Assembly: GCF_017876795.1 (NCBI RefSeq)
Contig: NZ_JAGIOR010000002.1
Location: 744,001-808,000 of the forward strand
Direction: 5' to 3'
From: Rhizobium leguminosarum
Lineage (GTDB): Bacteria; Pseudomonadota; Alphaproteobacteria; Rhizobiales; Rhizobiaceae
DNA length: 64,000 nucleotides
In this document: piece after piece, positions 26,818 to 35,562 of the stretch
Layout: the number at the start of each line of letters is the position of its first letter
How positions within the stretch are numbered: the stretch's first letter is position 1
Translations under genes and position numbers: made by a program
Notes under the pieces: generated by a model
What the model saw: the letters and a program-made list of their open reading frames with translations, nothing else
Told to the model about the DNA's origin: nothing
Databases searched by the model: none

Positions 26818-27240
26818 ATGGACGTCACCATTTATCACAACCCCGACTGCGGCACGTCGCGCAACACGCTGGAGATGATCCGCAATGCCGGCATTCAGCC
26901 TACGGTCATCGAATATGTGAAGACACCGCCCAGCCGCGACCAGCTTGTCAGAATGATCGCGGAGGCCGGCCTCACCGTCCGTGGGGCGATCCGCGAAAAG
27001 GGCACGCCTTATGCGGAACTTGGCCTTGATGATCCGGCGCTGACCGACGATCAGCTGCTTGACGCCATGCTTGAAAACCCAATCCTGATCAACCGGCCGT
27101 TCGTGGTGACGCCGAGCGGCACGCGGCTGTCGCGTCCTTCCGAACTGGTGCTCGACATTCTGCCGGACACGCACAAGGGGGCGTTTACCAAGGAAGATGG
27201 CGAGCAAGTTCTCGATGCGGAGGGCAAGCGCGTTGTCTGA
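26818..27240 (+). CDS. arsC: Arsenate reductase, glutaredoxin-coupled type
   Basis: This 140-residue ArsC of the plasmid R773/Spx fold has the catalytic C11 in [13 protein letters not shown]. The arginines of the arsenate site lie in the region [11 protein letters not shown] and [13 protein letters not shown]. The ATG is 4 bases after the acr3 stop. It is a second arsenate reductase beside the thioredoxin-type enzyme at 24807. Confidence 0.93.
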   Translation: MDVTIYHNPDCGTSRNTLEMIRNAGIQPTVIEYVKTPPSRDQLVRMIAEAGLTVRGAIREKGTPYAELGLDDPALTDDQLLDAMLENPILINRPFVVTPSGTRLSRPSELVLDILPDTHKGAFTKEDGEQVLDAEGKRVV

Positions 27241-27940
27241 CTTGCCTGCCGCATCCCTCGCTCATCTGCGCCAGCCGGATCTGGACGCGTTGCGTCCGGC
27301 GTTTTCTGCTCACAAGCCACGCATCCTGATCCTCTACGGCTCGCTGCGGGCTGTATCATACAGCCGCCTGCTGGCTCATGAAGTCGCCCGGCTGCTGGAG
27401 CATTTCGAGTGCGAAGTGAAGATCTTCGACCCCGCTGGCCTGCCGCTTCCAGACGCGGAACCGGTCAACCATCCCAAAGTGCAGGAACTGCGTGATCTCT
27501 CTGCTTGGTCGGAAGGCCAGGTCTGGGTCAGTCCGGAACGGCATGGCGCCATGACGGGCATCATGAAGGCGCAGATCGACTGGATACCGCTTTCGGTCGG
27601 ATCGGTGCGGCCGACCCAGGGCAAGACGCTGGCGGTGATGCAGGTGTCGGGCGGCTCACAGTCGTTCAATGCGATCAACCAGCTTCGTGTCCTCGGCCGT
27701 TGGATGCGTATGATTACCATCCCCAACCAGTCCTCGGTGGCGAAAGCCTTTCAGGAGTTCGATGCGGACGGCCGCATGAAGCCCTCGTCCTATCATGATC
27801 GCGTCGTGGACGTCTGCGAGGAGCTGGTGAAATTCACCCTGCTGACCCGCGACGCCTCTGCCTATCTCACGGATCGCTACAGTGAGCGTAAGGAAGAAGC
27901 GGAAAAGCTGGAGCAGCGCACGAGACTGAAATCCGTATGA
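27215..27940 (+). CDS. arsH: NADPH-dependent FMN reductase, organoarsenical oxidase
   Basis: ArsH is a flavoprotein that oxidises trivalent methyl and aryl arsenicals. The protein (241 residues from the ATG at 27215) contains the FMN motif [16 protein letters not shown] and [18 protein letters not shown]. The start overlaps arsC2 by 26 bases. A TTG at 27233, 8 bases after GGAGGG, is a good alternative giving MSDLPAASL. The stop overlaps the arsK start. Confidence 0.92.
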   Translation: MRRASALSDLPAASLAHLRQPDLDALRPAFSAHKPRILILYGSLRAVSYSRLLAHEVARLLEHFECEVKIFDPAGLPLPDAEPVNHPKVQELRDLSAWSEGQVWVSPERHGAMTGIMKAQIDWIPLSVGSVRPTQGKTLAVMQVSGGSQSFNAINQLRVLGRWMRMITIPNQSSVAKAFQEFDADGRMKPSSYHDRVVDVCEELVKFTLLTRDASAYLTDRYSERKEEAEKLEQRTRLKSV

Positions 27941-29098
27941 TCGGACGGGCCCCGGTAGCAGCCATCGTTGCCCTCGGCATCACTCAGAACATCGGCTACG
28001 GCACGCTCTACTACAGCTTCAGTATTCTGGCGCCTGATATGGTGGCCCATTTCGCGTGGTCGAGCGAATGGATCTTCGGCGCCCTCTCGGTCGCGCTGCT
28101 GATCGGCGGACTGACGGCGCCGTGGCTTGGCGGCTTTTTTGATCGCATCGGTGCCGGGCGGGTGATGACCATAGGCTCGGCCGTCGCCGCCGCAGCCTTG
28201 CTCGCCTGCGCCTACGCGCCGGGCAGGACGTCCTATGTCGCCGCCTTGATCGCGATCGAGGTCGCGGCCAATCTGGTGCAATACGGCGCGGCGTTCGCGT
28301 TCCTCGTTCAGCTCCGGCCGGTGGTGGCCTCGCGCAGCATTACCTACCTCACGCTGATCGCCGGCTTCGCCTCGACGATGTTCTGGCCGATCACGACAGC
28401 GCTGCATGCGCAGATGTCCTGGCAGAACGTGTACGTGGTATTTGCCGCCCTCAACCTATTCATCTGCCTGCCGATCCATGCATGGCTGTCTCACGGCGCC
28501 GTAATGCAACGGAGAATAGCAAAAATTGCCTCGCCGCGCGTGGAGGGTATCCTGCCGTCGGAACGCCGGCGCCTCGGTTTTCTGCTGATGGTGACCGGGT
28601 TCTCGCTGATGTCGCTCTCCGGCTCGGCGGTGCTGGTTCATATGGTGCCGCTGCTGTCTGGCCTCGGCCTCGGCACCACGGCTGCCCTGGTCGGGACGCT
28701 GTTCGGGCCGTCTCAGGTCGCCAGCCGTCTCATCAACATGATGTTCGGCAAGAACCTGGCGCCACTGCATCTGGCCTTGCTCGCGGCTCTTCTAATGCCC
28801 GGCGGCCTGCTGATCCTGCTGCTTCTCGCACCGTCCGTGCCGGGCGCCATGATATTCGCAATGATTTTTGGCATGGGTAACGGCTTGCTGAGCATCGTCA
28901 CCGGTACGCTGCCATTGCATCTGTTCGGCAGTGATCCTGTCCGCGCTTGCGCCGTTCGTTTTGGCGCTGGCTATGGCTCAGATCGGCACTCCGGCATCGC
29001 TGACTATCTGCGCAACGCTGAGCTGCCTCGCGATCGTGATGTTCGGGTTGATCCTGGTCGTGCAGCGGCCAAGCCGCACTGCCGTCATCGCAAAATGA
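27937..29098 (+). pseudogene. arsK: ArsK-type MFS transporter with a C-terminal deletion and frameshift
   Basis: The first ~330 residues form a normal major facilitator ([22 protein letters not shown], ten or so helices) of the group linked to arsH in alphaproteobacterial ars operons. After LHLFGS (about 28932) some 40-45 bases seem deleted. The homologous end LSALAPFVLALAMAQIG, ATLSCLAIVMFGLILVV continues in the +1 frame to a stop at 29096-29098. The actual frame would run to 29316 through unrelated sequence. The last two helices are therefore lost or misread. Confidence 0.75.
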
Positions 29099-29099
29099 A

Positions 29100-29232
29100 A
29101 TCCCGCGGCCCCGCTCGGACTGTGCCTCATCGGCAAATAAATTCGGGCGTGGTCGAGCATGGCGCCGAGGTCGGCGCGCTCCTGCGCCGTGGTTTGTATG
29201 TCAGCGAGCAGCGGTGCGAGACCGGCGGTCAA
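29100..29232 (-). pseudogene. 5' fragment of a tad-operon gene cut off by the ars island
   Basis: An ATG at 29232 overlaps the stop of the FHA gene (ATGA coupling) and opens MTAGLAPLLADIQTTAQERADL, then AMLDHARIYLPMRHSPSG. The frame soon enters the arsK 3' end on the opposite strand, so the gene is truncated at about 29100. The coupling suggests it was the gene after the FHA gene. No family can be assigned from ~40 residues. Confidence 0.5.
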
Positions 29233-29490
29233 CGCTTGGCAGGCGGCTTCACCGCCGCCCGCCGCTGCAGCGCAAAGCGTGCCGCCGAGCAGTTGATGTC
29301 GGGCACGAGATCGTAGGTCTGCTGGTAGAGGCTCAGCGCCAGCGTTTTATTGCCGCGGGTTTCCGAGGCAAGCGCGGCAATTGCGGTGCGTTTGTAGGCC
29401 TCGACAATCGGCTCGGCGGCCTTTGCCAGGGCGGCGTCGTCCGACGGTTCGGCGCTAAGGATCTGACGCCATATAAGCACTGCATATTTT
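29229..29490 (-). pseudogene. C-terminal part of the tad-locus FHA protein, separated by an IS
   Basis: This stretch encodes KYAVLIWRQILSAEPSDDAA, KAAEPIVEAYKRTAIAAL, then a TPR-like SLYQQTYDLVPDINCSAARF and a basic end. It aligns end to end with the truncated FHA protein at 31219, whose last residues are ATYAALS. The two halves flank the ISAzo13-type element, so one gene was split by transposition. Exact joint not resolved. Confidence 0.65.
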
Positions 29491-29526
29491 GACAAACCGG
29501 TGTCTGGCTTATGTCCGGATTGAAGG

Positions 29527-29868
29527 TCAGTAGTTGCGACCGTTTTGCTGTTTGAGCTTCTTGATACGGTGCCGTTGATAGGCGTCGATTTGCCGGAACA
29601 GCGGCATCCGTTTGTTAAAGATGAGATGCGTGATGGAGACGATGCAGGGGGTTTTGGTTTCCGGTCCGCCGATGTCCAACGCGCACACAATCCCGCCCTC
29701 TTCTCCCATGTAGAAAAGGCTTGTCACGTTGCAACCATCGGGGATCTCGAGATCCGGGGATTGCTTGGTCAGCGTTATTTTAAGCGTTTGAGACAGCCTC
29801 GTTTCGAGGGGAAGTGACGCCTCGAGTTCACGAACAAGGTGATCGGTTTTCTCAGGATCATCGATCAT
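29527..29868 (-). CDS. Small accessory protein encoded downstream of the ISAzo13 transposase
   Basis: This 113-residue acidic-then-basic protein from the ATG at 29868 (MIDDPEKTDHLVREL) overlaps the transposase stop by 11 bases. It contains GCNVTSLFYMGEEGGIVCALDIGG and ends in a basic stretch HRIKKLKQQNGRNY. No named family is recognised. Its place inside the element suggests a passenger or transposition-accessory protein (inference). Confidence 0.6.
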   Translation of the reverse strand: MIDDPEKTDHLVRELEASLPLETRLSQTLKITLTKQSPDLEIPDGCNVTSLFYMGEEGGIVCALDIGGPETKTPCIVSITHLIFNKRMPLFRQIDAYQRHRIKKLKQQNGRNY

Positions 29869-31105
29869 CGGCAACACTCTCGGCGATAGCGCTATCGGAC
29901 ACAACGGAGGTGGGCGAAATCGTGTAGTTCCACTCACCGTGGAAGGGATCACGATCAATATTGATTGCATTCATTTCAGCATCGGTGATCTTGATGGCCT
30001 TGGGATAGTCATTTTCGTCGAGGCAACATTGAACGTCGAGCCCGTTGGCCGTCGTCGTGGCCCCGATCAGTTGAACGATGACCTCATGACTGACGAGGGG
30101 CTTGCCGCGCCAATTCTGTGTGATGAATGCAAATAGCCGGTGTTCTATGCGGTTCCATTTGCTGGTCCCCGGCGGGTGGTGAGCGACCGTGATAGCTAAC
30201 CCAGTTTCATTGGCGAATGATTGAAGCTCGCGCTTCCACAGTCGCACACGGGCCCCGTTGCTGCCACCGCAATCGGCGGTAATGAGTAGACCGGTTGAAC
30301 CAGGATAGCGGCTCTTTCCCAAGACATTCCACCACCGTCGAATGCTCTCTACGGCAAAGGCGGCGGTGTCATGATCGATGCCGACATTCACCCAACCCGA
30401 GTTGTTGGTGATGTCGTAGACGCCGTAAGGTGCGACCTTGCCGAGTTCGGGTATCTTGAAGTCGTGAACGCGCACGGGTTCGGGGCCGCCTTTGGGACGC
30501 AGCTCACGCCCGCCGTTCTTGAAATCGCCAACCAGCTCCTTTTTCTTTGTGTCGACCGAAATGGCGGCCTGGCCGGCCGCCTGGAACTGCTTGATCTTCT
30601 CGTTGATGTGTTCGAACTGGGTGTCGCGGTCAGGATGAGACGCCCCCTCCAAGGTCTTCTTGTTGGCCTGGAGGCTGAAGCCAAGCTTGCGCAGCAGCCG
30701 ACCAACCAACTTCTGGCTGGCCGTAAAGCCGCGTTGTGCCAATGCGCCGGCAAGGTGGCGCTGGCTTCTGCTCACCCACAACAATGCTGCTTCAGGGTCG
30801 CCACGGATCGCCGATTGAACCAATTCTTCAAGTGCAGCCAAGAGGCCCGGCTCAGTCTCGATCTTTGGCCTGCGGCCGCCGCCCGGCCGCCGAACCCGGC
30901 GTTCCAGTCGTGCATCTGCGGTCCGCAACTCCGTAAGACCGCGCCCGATCGTACTGCGCGCAACGCCGGTCGCCGCCGAAACCGCCGTCACTCCACCCCG
31001 GCCCGCCGCGCGAGCCTCGGTTGCCGCCAACAAACGCCGTGCCCGCTCATCGAGATAAGGCGCAAGCGTCTCAAAGCGAGCTTTGATCGCCGCGATATCA
31101 ATCAT
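29858..31105 (-). CDS. ISAzo13-family transposase
   Basis: This 415-residue transposase has an N-terminal helix-turn-helix (VSAATGVARSTIGRGLTEL, about residues 41-59). The DDE-type core contains ISVDTKKKELVGDFKNGGRE, GIDHDTAAFAVESIRRWW, ITADCGGSNGARVRLWKREL and HHPPGTSKWNRIEHRLFAFI. Full length and uninterrupted. It lies on minus, the same orientation as the tad genes it interrupts. Confidence 0.9.
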   Translation of the reverse strand: MIDIAAIKARFETLAPYLDERARRLLAATEARAAGRGGVTAVSAATGVARSTIGRGLTELRTADARLERRVRRPGGGRRPKIETEPGLLAALEELVQSAIRGDPEAALLWVSRSQRHLAGALAQRGFTASQKLVGRLLRKLGFSLQANKKTLEGASHPDRDTQFEHINEKIKQFQAAGQAAISVDTKKKELVGDFKNGGRELRPKGGPEPVRVHDFKIPELGKVAPYGVYDITNNSGWVNVGIDHDTAAFAVESIRRWWNVLGKSRYPGSTGLLITADCGGSNGARVRLWKRELQSFANETGLAITVAHHPPGTSKWNRIEHRLFAFITQNWRGKPLVSHEVIVQLIGATTTANGLDVQCCLDENDYPKAIKITDAEMNAINIDRDPFHGEWNYTISPTSVVSDSAIAESVADDR

Positions 31106-31218
31106 CCAGGTCGCTCAAATTCATTCGCCCACTGAATCAGAAAGTTTAACCTCCGTCCAGCATCGCTCATCTCTACACCAAGTAATCTACCAAGATCTAA
31201 CGAATCGTTTGTTCCGTC

Positions 31219-31875
31219 TCAGGCCCTAAGCGAAAGGGCGGCATAGGTCGCGTCGCCATCGCGGCCGACACGGCCGCCGACGGCGCCGTTGAAGCTTGGT
31301 TCGGAGACCTGGCGCATGCGCCGGGCGTTCTTGATGCAGGTCGGGATGCGGGCGGCTTCGGCGTTGATGCGCTCGGCGGTCGGGCCGCCTTCCGTGCTGC
31401 CGCTGTCCGACAGGATCACGTAACCGATGATGCCGACGATGGCGAGATAGACGACACCCATGCCGGCCAGGAAAGCCGGCTGCTTGAGCAGCGGCTTCTT
31501 CGGCTTGTCGTCGCTCGTCTTGGAAGCCTCCTTCTTCGGCGCCTCCTTGGCCGGCGCCTTCTCCAGAAACTGGAATTCGACATCCTTGCCGAGACGGAAG
31601 CTGTCGCCGGCCTTCAGCGAGGCCGTCTGCAGCAGCGCCTCGCCGCGCAGCATGATCGGGTTCAGCCCCATGCGGCGAATGATGAAGCCGCCGTCGCTCT
31701 GTTTTTCGATGCGCGCATGGATCGGCGCCAGAAACGGATCGTCGACGACGATATCGGCATTCGAAGCCCGGCCGATCGACATCTCAGGCCGGTCGAGCAC
31801 ATGGCTGCGGCTCTGGCCGCCGGGACCGGTCTGCAGAAGGCTTGGTTTGTTTCCGCGAAAGAAGGAAAAGGCCAT
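31219..31875 (-). pseudogene. FHA-domain protein of the tad locus, N-terminal part (IS-truncated)
   Basis: 218 residues remain. An FHA domain occupies about residues 30-105 (MSIGRASNADIVVDDPFLAPIHARI carries the phosphothreonine-site residues), followed by a Lys/Glu/Pro-rich linker and one transmembrane helix (GMGVVYLAIVGIIGYVIL). The periplasmic part starts SIGRA-unrelated ERINAEAARIPTC and is cut by the IS after ATYAALS. It begins 2 bases after tadC and probably acts with the pilus motor (inference). Confidence 0.75.
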
Positions 31876-31877
31876 GA

Positions 31878-32779
31878 TCAGAACATCCCACTCGACATCA
31901 TCTCGACAATTGCCGGCGCCAGCACCAGAAGCAGGATCGACACGACGATCATCATCGCCGGCATGACGATCTTGGCTTTCAGCTTTTCACTGGCCCTGTC
32001 GGCCTTCTCCCAGCGGCGGAAGCGCAGGTCGCGCGCATGTTCGCGCAGAAGTTCGACGCGATTGCTGCCCTCGACCTCGCCCTGGATCACCGCGCGGATG
32101 ACGCGGATGACCTCCTCGGCGGTCATGCGACGCTCCAACCTCTGCAGCGCCTCGACCATGCCGGTGCCGAGCGCCACGTCCTTCAGCGTCTGATCGATCT
32201 CTTCGCTCATCACCGTGCCGGGTGCGGCCTCCGCATAAAGCCTCAGGCTTTCCGGCAGGGTCGCCTGAGCCTGCTGCGTCATGACGACGAGATCGAGGAA
32301 ATAGGGAAATTCGCGCGAGATGCGCTCCTTGCGATCCTGCATCTTATCGTCGGCGACGACCCAGAATAGATGGCGGGGATAAGCCCGAGGATCAGTCCGG
32401 CGACCAGCCCGCCGATGATGCTGCCGCTGGCAATGCCGAACAGCACGCCGAGCAGGATGAAGCCGAAGAGGCTGAGCACGACGAGAAGCGCGATATATTC
32501 CCGCCCGGTGACGCCGCCGAACGGCCGGCCGCCATAGATCAGCTTCTGCTCGAGCTGGACGCCGTAATCTTCGAGCCACGGCTCGAAGTGCAGCAGCACG
32601 AATTCGACCGGCGTGCGCATGCCGATGCTGTCGACGACATTCGGCGGCGGGCCATCGCCGCCGTGAGATCGGCGGACCACCCGAATGCTGCCGAGCAGAT
32701 CGCCGATCCACCAGACAAAGAGCGCCGCGGTGATGCCGGCACAAACGACGGCGAGGGGGCCAAGAGGGATCGCCGACAT
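31878..32779 (-). pseudogene. tadC: TadC, Flp pilus inner-membrane platform protein, single-base frameshift
   Basis: TadC pairs with TadB as the type II secretion F-like platform of the pilus motor. Residues 1-137 read from 32779 (MSAIPLGPLAVVCAGI to LGLIPAIY). The remainder (FWVVADDKMQDRKER to VEMMSSGMF) lies in another frame. The relic copy at 23593 shows TTTC where this copy has TTC, so one base is missing near 32366. With one base restored the protein is about 300 residues and complete. It overlaps tadB by ATGA. Confidence 0.85.
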
Positions 32780-33642
32780 CAGACCGACACCTTCATCATC
32801 GAGCGCATCCAGAAGAAACCGGTGGCATAGAGAAGGGCGCCGACGATGGCGATGACGATACCGATGGCGTTGCCGAACACCTTGTCGATCAGCTCCGGCT
32901 GACCGAAGAAGATCATCAGGATCATGAACAGCGCGCCGCCGTTGACGACGCGGAAATTCATCCGCGCCTGCGACGACGAGGTGGTGATCTTCTGGTCGAG
33001 CTTCCAGATTTCCTTGAAGGATTTCGACATTTCGGTCAGCGGCTCGGAGATATCGCCGTCCTGGCGGGCAAACAGACCAAGTGCCGCGTCGACCATCTTG
33101 AAGTGCAGGCTCGGCACGGTGCGGGCGTGGCGGTCGAGCGCCTCGACCAGGCCGATGCCGAGCTTCTGTTCGCGGGCGATGCGCTCGAACTCACGCGAGG
33201 CCGGCATCTGGCCGGTGTCGGCCACCGCATTGACGGCGATGGCGAGCGGCTTGCCGGTGCGCACCGCCGAGACGATCTGGTCGACGGCATAGGGAAGTTG
33301 CGATTCAATCTGCAGCCAGCGCCGGTGCAGGAAATGGCGGATGGTCGCCTTGGGCAGGAATAAGGCGACCGGGATGGCAACGACGACGCCGAAGATCGGC
33401 CCGAAGATCAGCGACACCACCAGGAAGACGACGATCGCCGTGATGCCGTAGGCAAGGATCATCGTATAGGGCGGAACGGCATCGCGCCCGAACACCTGTG
33501 CCGCCTCGCTGGCCAGCGCAATATCGCGTTCGGTGGCGCGCAAGAGCGGCGCCGGCCAGCGCACCGGCGCGCCCCAGACGAGCAGCCCCGCCGCCACCGC
33601 GCCGAGGGCGACCGTAAAAATCTGCAGAATGCTGATATCCAT
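32779..33642 (-). CDS. tadB: TadB, Flp pilus inner-membrane platform protein
   Basis: This 287-residue protein has two N-terminal helices, a cytoplasmic GspF domain (about residues 110-235: SQLPYAVDQIVSAVRTGKPLA, DRHARTVPSLHFKMVDAALG) and two C-terminal helices. The ATG at 33642 (MDISILQIFT) sits just after a RIME element separating it from tadA. A longer in-frame extension would read through that palindrome and was rejected. Confidence 0.92.
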   Translation of the reverse strand: MDISILQIFTVALGAVAAGLLVWGAPVRWPAPLLRATERDIALASEAAQVFGRDAVPPYTMILAYGITAIVVFLVVSLIFGPIFGVVVAIPVALFLPKATIRHFLHRRWLQIESQLPYAVDQIVSAVRTGKPLAIAVNAVADTGQMPASREFERIAREQKLGIGLVEALDRHARTVPSLHFKMVDAALGLFARQDGDISEPLTEMSKSFKEIWKLDQKITTSSSQARMNFRVVNGGALFMILMIFFGQPELIDKVFGNAIGIVIAIVGALLYATGFFWMRSMMKVSV

Positions 33643-33649
33643 GGCTTTT

Positions 33650-33782
33650 CCCCTCAGAGCAATTCCAGGAAAAGTGCGAAGCGGTTTTCCCAGGCAAAAC
33701 GCAAAGCCCTTTTGCCGGGAATTGCGTAAAAACAAAAGCTTAGAGCGGTTCTGCGCTTCCGCAAAAACCTGAACCGCTCTAG
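33650..33782. repeat. RIME-type rhizobial intergenic palindromic element
   Basis: The gap between tadA and tadB is filled by inverted repeats. AGCGGTTCTGCGCTTCCGC pairs with a downstream copy (AGAGCGGTT/AACCGCTCT arms at 33751-33781). A second palindromic half reads AATTCCAGGAAAAGTGCGAA near 33660. Sequence and size fit the Rhizobium-specific intergenic mosaic elements. The tadA stop codon is formed by its first bases. Confidence 0.8.
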
Positions 33783-35542
33783 ACGAACATATCGAGTTTT
33801 TCGATTTCGCCGTTTTCTCCGAACTCGACGAGTTCGGCGACGAAACTCGGCAGGTAGCCGGTAAAGGCATGCACCGCCTGGCCGCCGGCACGGCCGACCA
33901 GATGGAAGATCGGCTCGACGATGACGAGGCCGGTATCCGGATCGATGCCGATCACCTCGGATATTTCGGTCACCGCGCGCCGCCCGCTTTCCAGGCGGTT
34001 CAGCTGCACGACGAGTTCTACGGCGGCGACGATCTGCTGGCGGATGGCCATGACCGGCAGCGAGCTCTGGCCCTGCAGCACCATCACTTCCAGACGGGTC
34101 ATCATGTCCTGCGGCGTATTGGCATGCGCCGTCGTCATCGAGCCGGCATGGCCGGTGTTCATCGCCTGCAGCATGTCGATCGCCTCTGCACCGCGGCACT
34201 CGCCGACGATGATGCGGTCGGGGCGCATGCGTAGCGCGTTGCGCACGAGATCGCGGATGGTAACGCTGGTTTCGGACTCCGCCGTCTTCGGCCGCGATTG
34301 CAGGTAGACGACATGGATGCCGTCGAGCTGCAGTTCCGACGTGTCCTCGACGGCAACGACGCGCTCGCCGATCGGGATGAACTGCGACAGGCTGTTCAAG
34401 AGCGTCGTCTTGCCGGAGCCGGTGCCGCCGGAGACGACGATGTTCTTGCGGGCGCGGACGGCCGCCTCGAGGAAGGCGCGCATCGGCTCGCTGAGCGCGC
34501 CGGCGGTGACCAGCTTGGAGATGTCGAGCCGCGACTTGCCGCCGAACTTGCGGATGGTCAGGCAGGCGCCCTTGACCGCCAGCGGCGGAATGACGGCGTT
34601 GACGCGCGATCCATCCGGCATGCGGAAATCGGCCATCGCCTCGCTCTCGTTGATCGAGCGGTTGGAATCGACGGCGATGCGCTCGATCACCTTCATCAGC
34701 TGCCGCTCGTTGGCGAAGGCGAAAGGGTAGCGCTCCAGCAGGCCGAATTTTTCGACGTAGATCTCGTCATAACGCGTCACCATGATTTCCGAGATGACGT
34801 CGAGATCCATCAGTTCCGAGATCGTGCCCCAACGGTACATCAGCTCCTCGATATTGGAGCGCAGGTGCATATGGGCGATCTCGTAGCGGTCGCCGGCATT
34901 GAACAGCGCCTGGCGGGATTGGAAGGCAGCGCTGAACCGCGTGTCGAGCTGGGCGAAATCGGCGCGGGTGGATTCGAAATTCAGCTTCAGCTGCAGCGCC
35001 GAAATCAAAGCCTTGCCGACGTCGAACAGACGGCGATTGTCCTGCTCCTCGCGCGACAGGCTTGCGGCAGTCGACGAACCATCGCGCCGCCCGGTGCGGG
35101 CAATGCGTTTTGCCAGCCACCGATAGACGGCGTTCTTGATGACGAGCACAACCAGATCCTGCGGCGCGCCGTCGAGCGCCTCCTTGATGAACATGTCGAG
35201 CCGTTCGCGGATGCGGTTTCGCGTGTCCTCGCGGCCGAAATCGGAGGATTTCACCAGCCGGTCATATTGCGTGTCTTTTAGCAGTCGCTCATGTATCTCC
35301 ATCTGCAACGCCAGCACCCGCTCCTGGTCCGGAAACTGCGTCACCGCTTCGGCGGCCGCGGCTGGCTCGACGAGTTCGATGGTGACGTTCGGCACCCAGA
35401 TCGACATGCCCGCCGAGACGGCAACCGGCGTGCCGGCCCGCAGCGTCAGCGTGCTGCTTTCGCCGACGAAATAGGTCTCATTCGAAGAAAGCGGGATCAC
35501 CTCCCGTCCGCTGCCGTCCTCATAGGAAATCTTCAACAGCAT
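33779..35542 (-). CDS. tadA: TadA/CpaF-type pilus assembly ATPase with an extended N-terminus
   Basis: The 587-residue motor ATPase of the Tad pilus has its C-terminal VirB11/CpaF core at about residues 230-560, Walker A SGGTGSGKTT at 371-380, and the family box RMRPDRIIVGECRGAEAIDM. The first ~60 residues are a beta-rich segment (LKISYEDGSGREVIPLSSNE) not usual in CpaF; it may be FHA-like, though key residues are not obvious. A coiled region follows. The stop lies in a RIME element. Confidence 0.92.
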   Translation of the reverse strand: MLLKISYEDGSGREVIPLSSNETYFVGESSTLTLRAGTPVAVSAGMSIWVPNVTIELVEPAAAAEAVTQFPDQERVLALQMEIHERLLKDTQYDRLVKSSDFGREDTRNRIRERLDMFIKEALDGAPQDLVVLVIKNAVYRWLAKRIARTGRRDGSSTAASLSREEQDNRRLFDVGKALISALQLKLNFESTRADFAQLDTRFSAAFQSRQALFNAGDRYEIAHMHLRSNIEELMYRWGTISELMDLDVISEIMVTRYDEIYVEKFGLLERYPFAFANERQLMKVIERIAVDSNRSINESEAMADFRMPDGSRVNAVIPPLAVKGACLTIRKFGGKSRLDISKLVTAGALSEPMRAFLEAAVRARKNIVVSGGTGSGKTTLLNSLSQFIPIGERVVAVEDTSELQLDGIHVVYLQSRPKTAESETSVTIRDLVRNALRMRPDRIIVGECRGAEAIDMLQAMNTGHAGSMTTAHANTPQDMMTRLEVMVLQGQSSLPVMAIRQQIVAAVELVVQLNRLESGRRAVTEISEVIGIDPDTGLVIVEPIFHLVGRAGGQAVHAFTGYLPSFVAELVEFGENGEIEKLDMFV

Positions 35543-35562
35543 GGCTCACTCCCCCGCAACGC

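Larger units (their letters stand above)
29490..31215 (-). mobile_element. ISAzo13-family insertion sequence (ends approximate)
   Basis: The element holds the transposase gene and a small downstream gene, bordered by the two halves of the FHA gene. The ends are uncertain by about 30 bases. A weak pair of inward sequences, GCTTATGTCCGGA near 29508 and (on minus) GCTTAGGGCCTGA near 31226, may be imperfect terminal repeats. I found no clear target duplication. Recent insertion is suggested by intact element genes. Confidence 0.7.

Noticed and set aside
29490..31215. IS with clear terminal inverted repeats and target duplication
   Set aside because: Only a weak 9-of-12 match was found between possible ends, so exact boundaries are not claimed.
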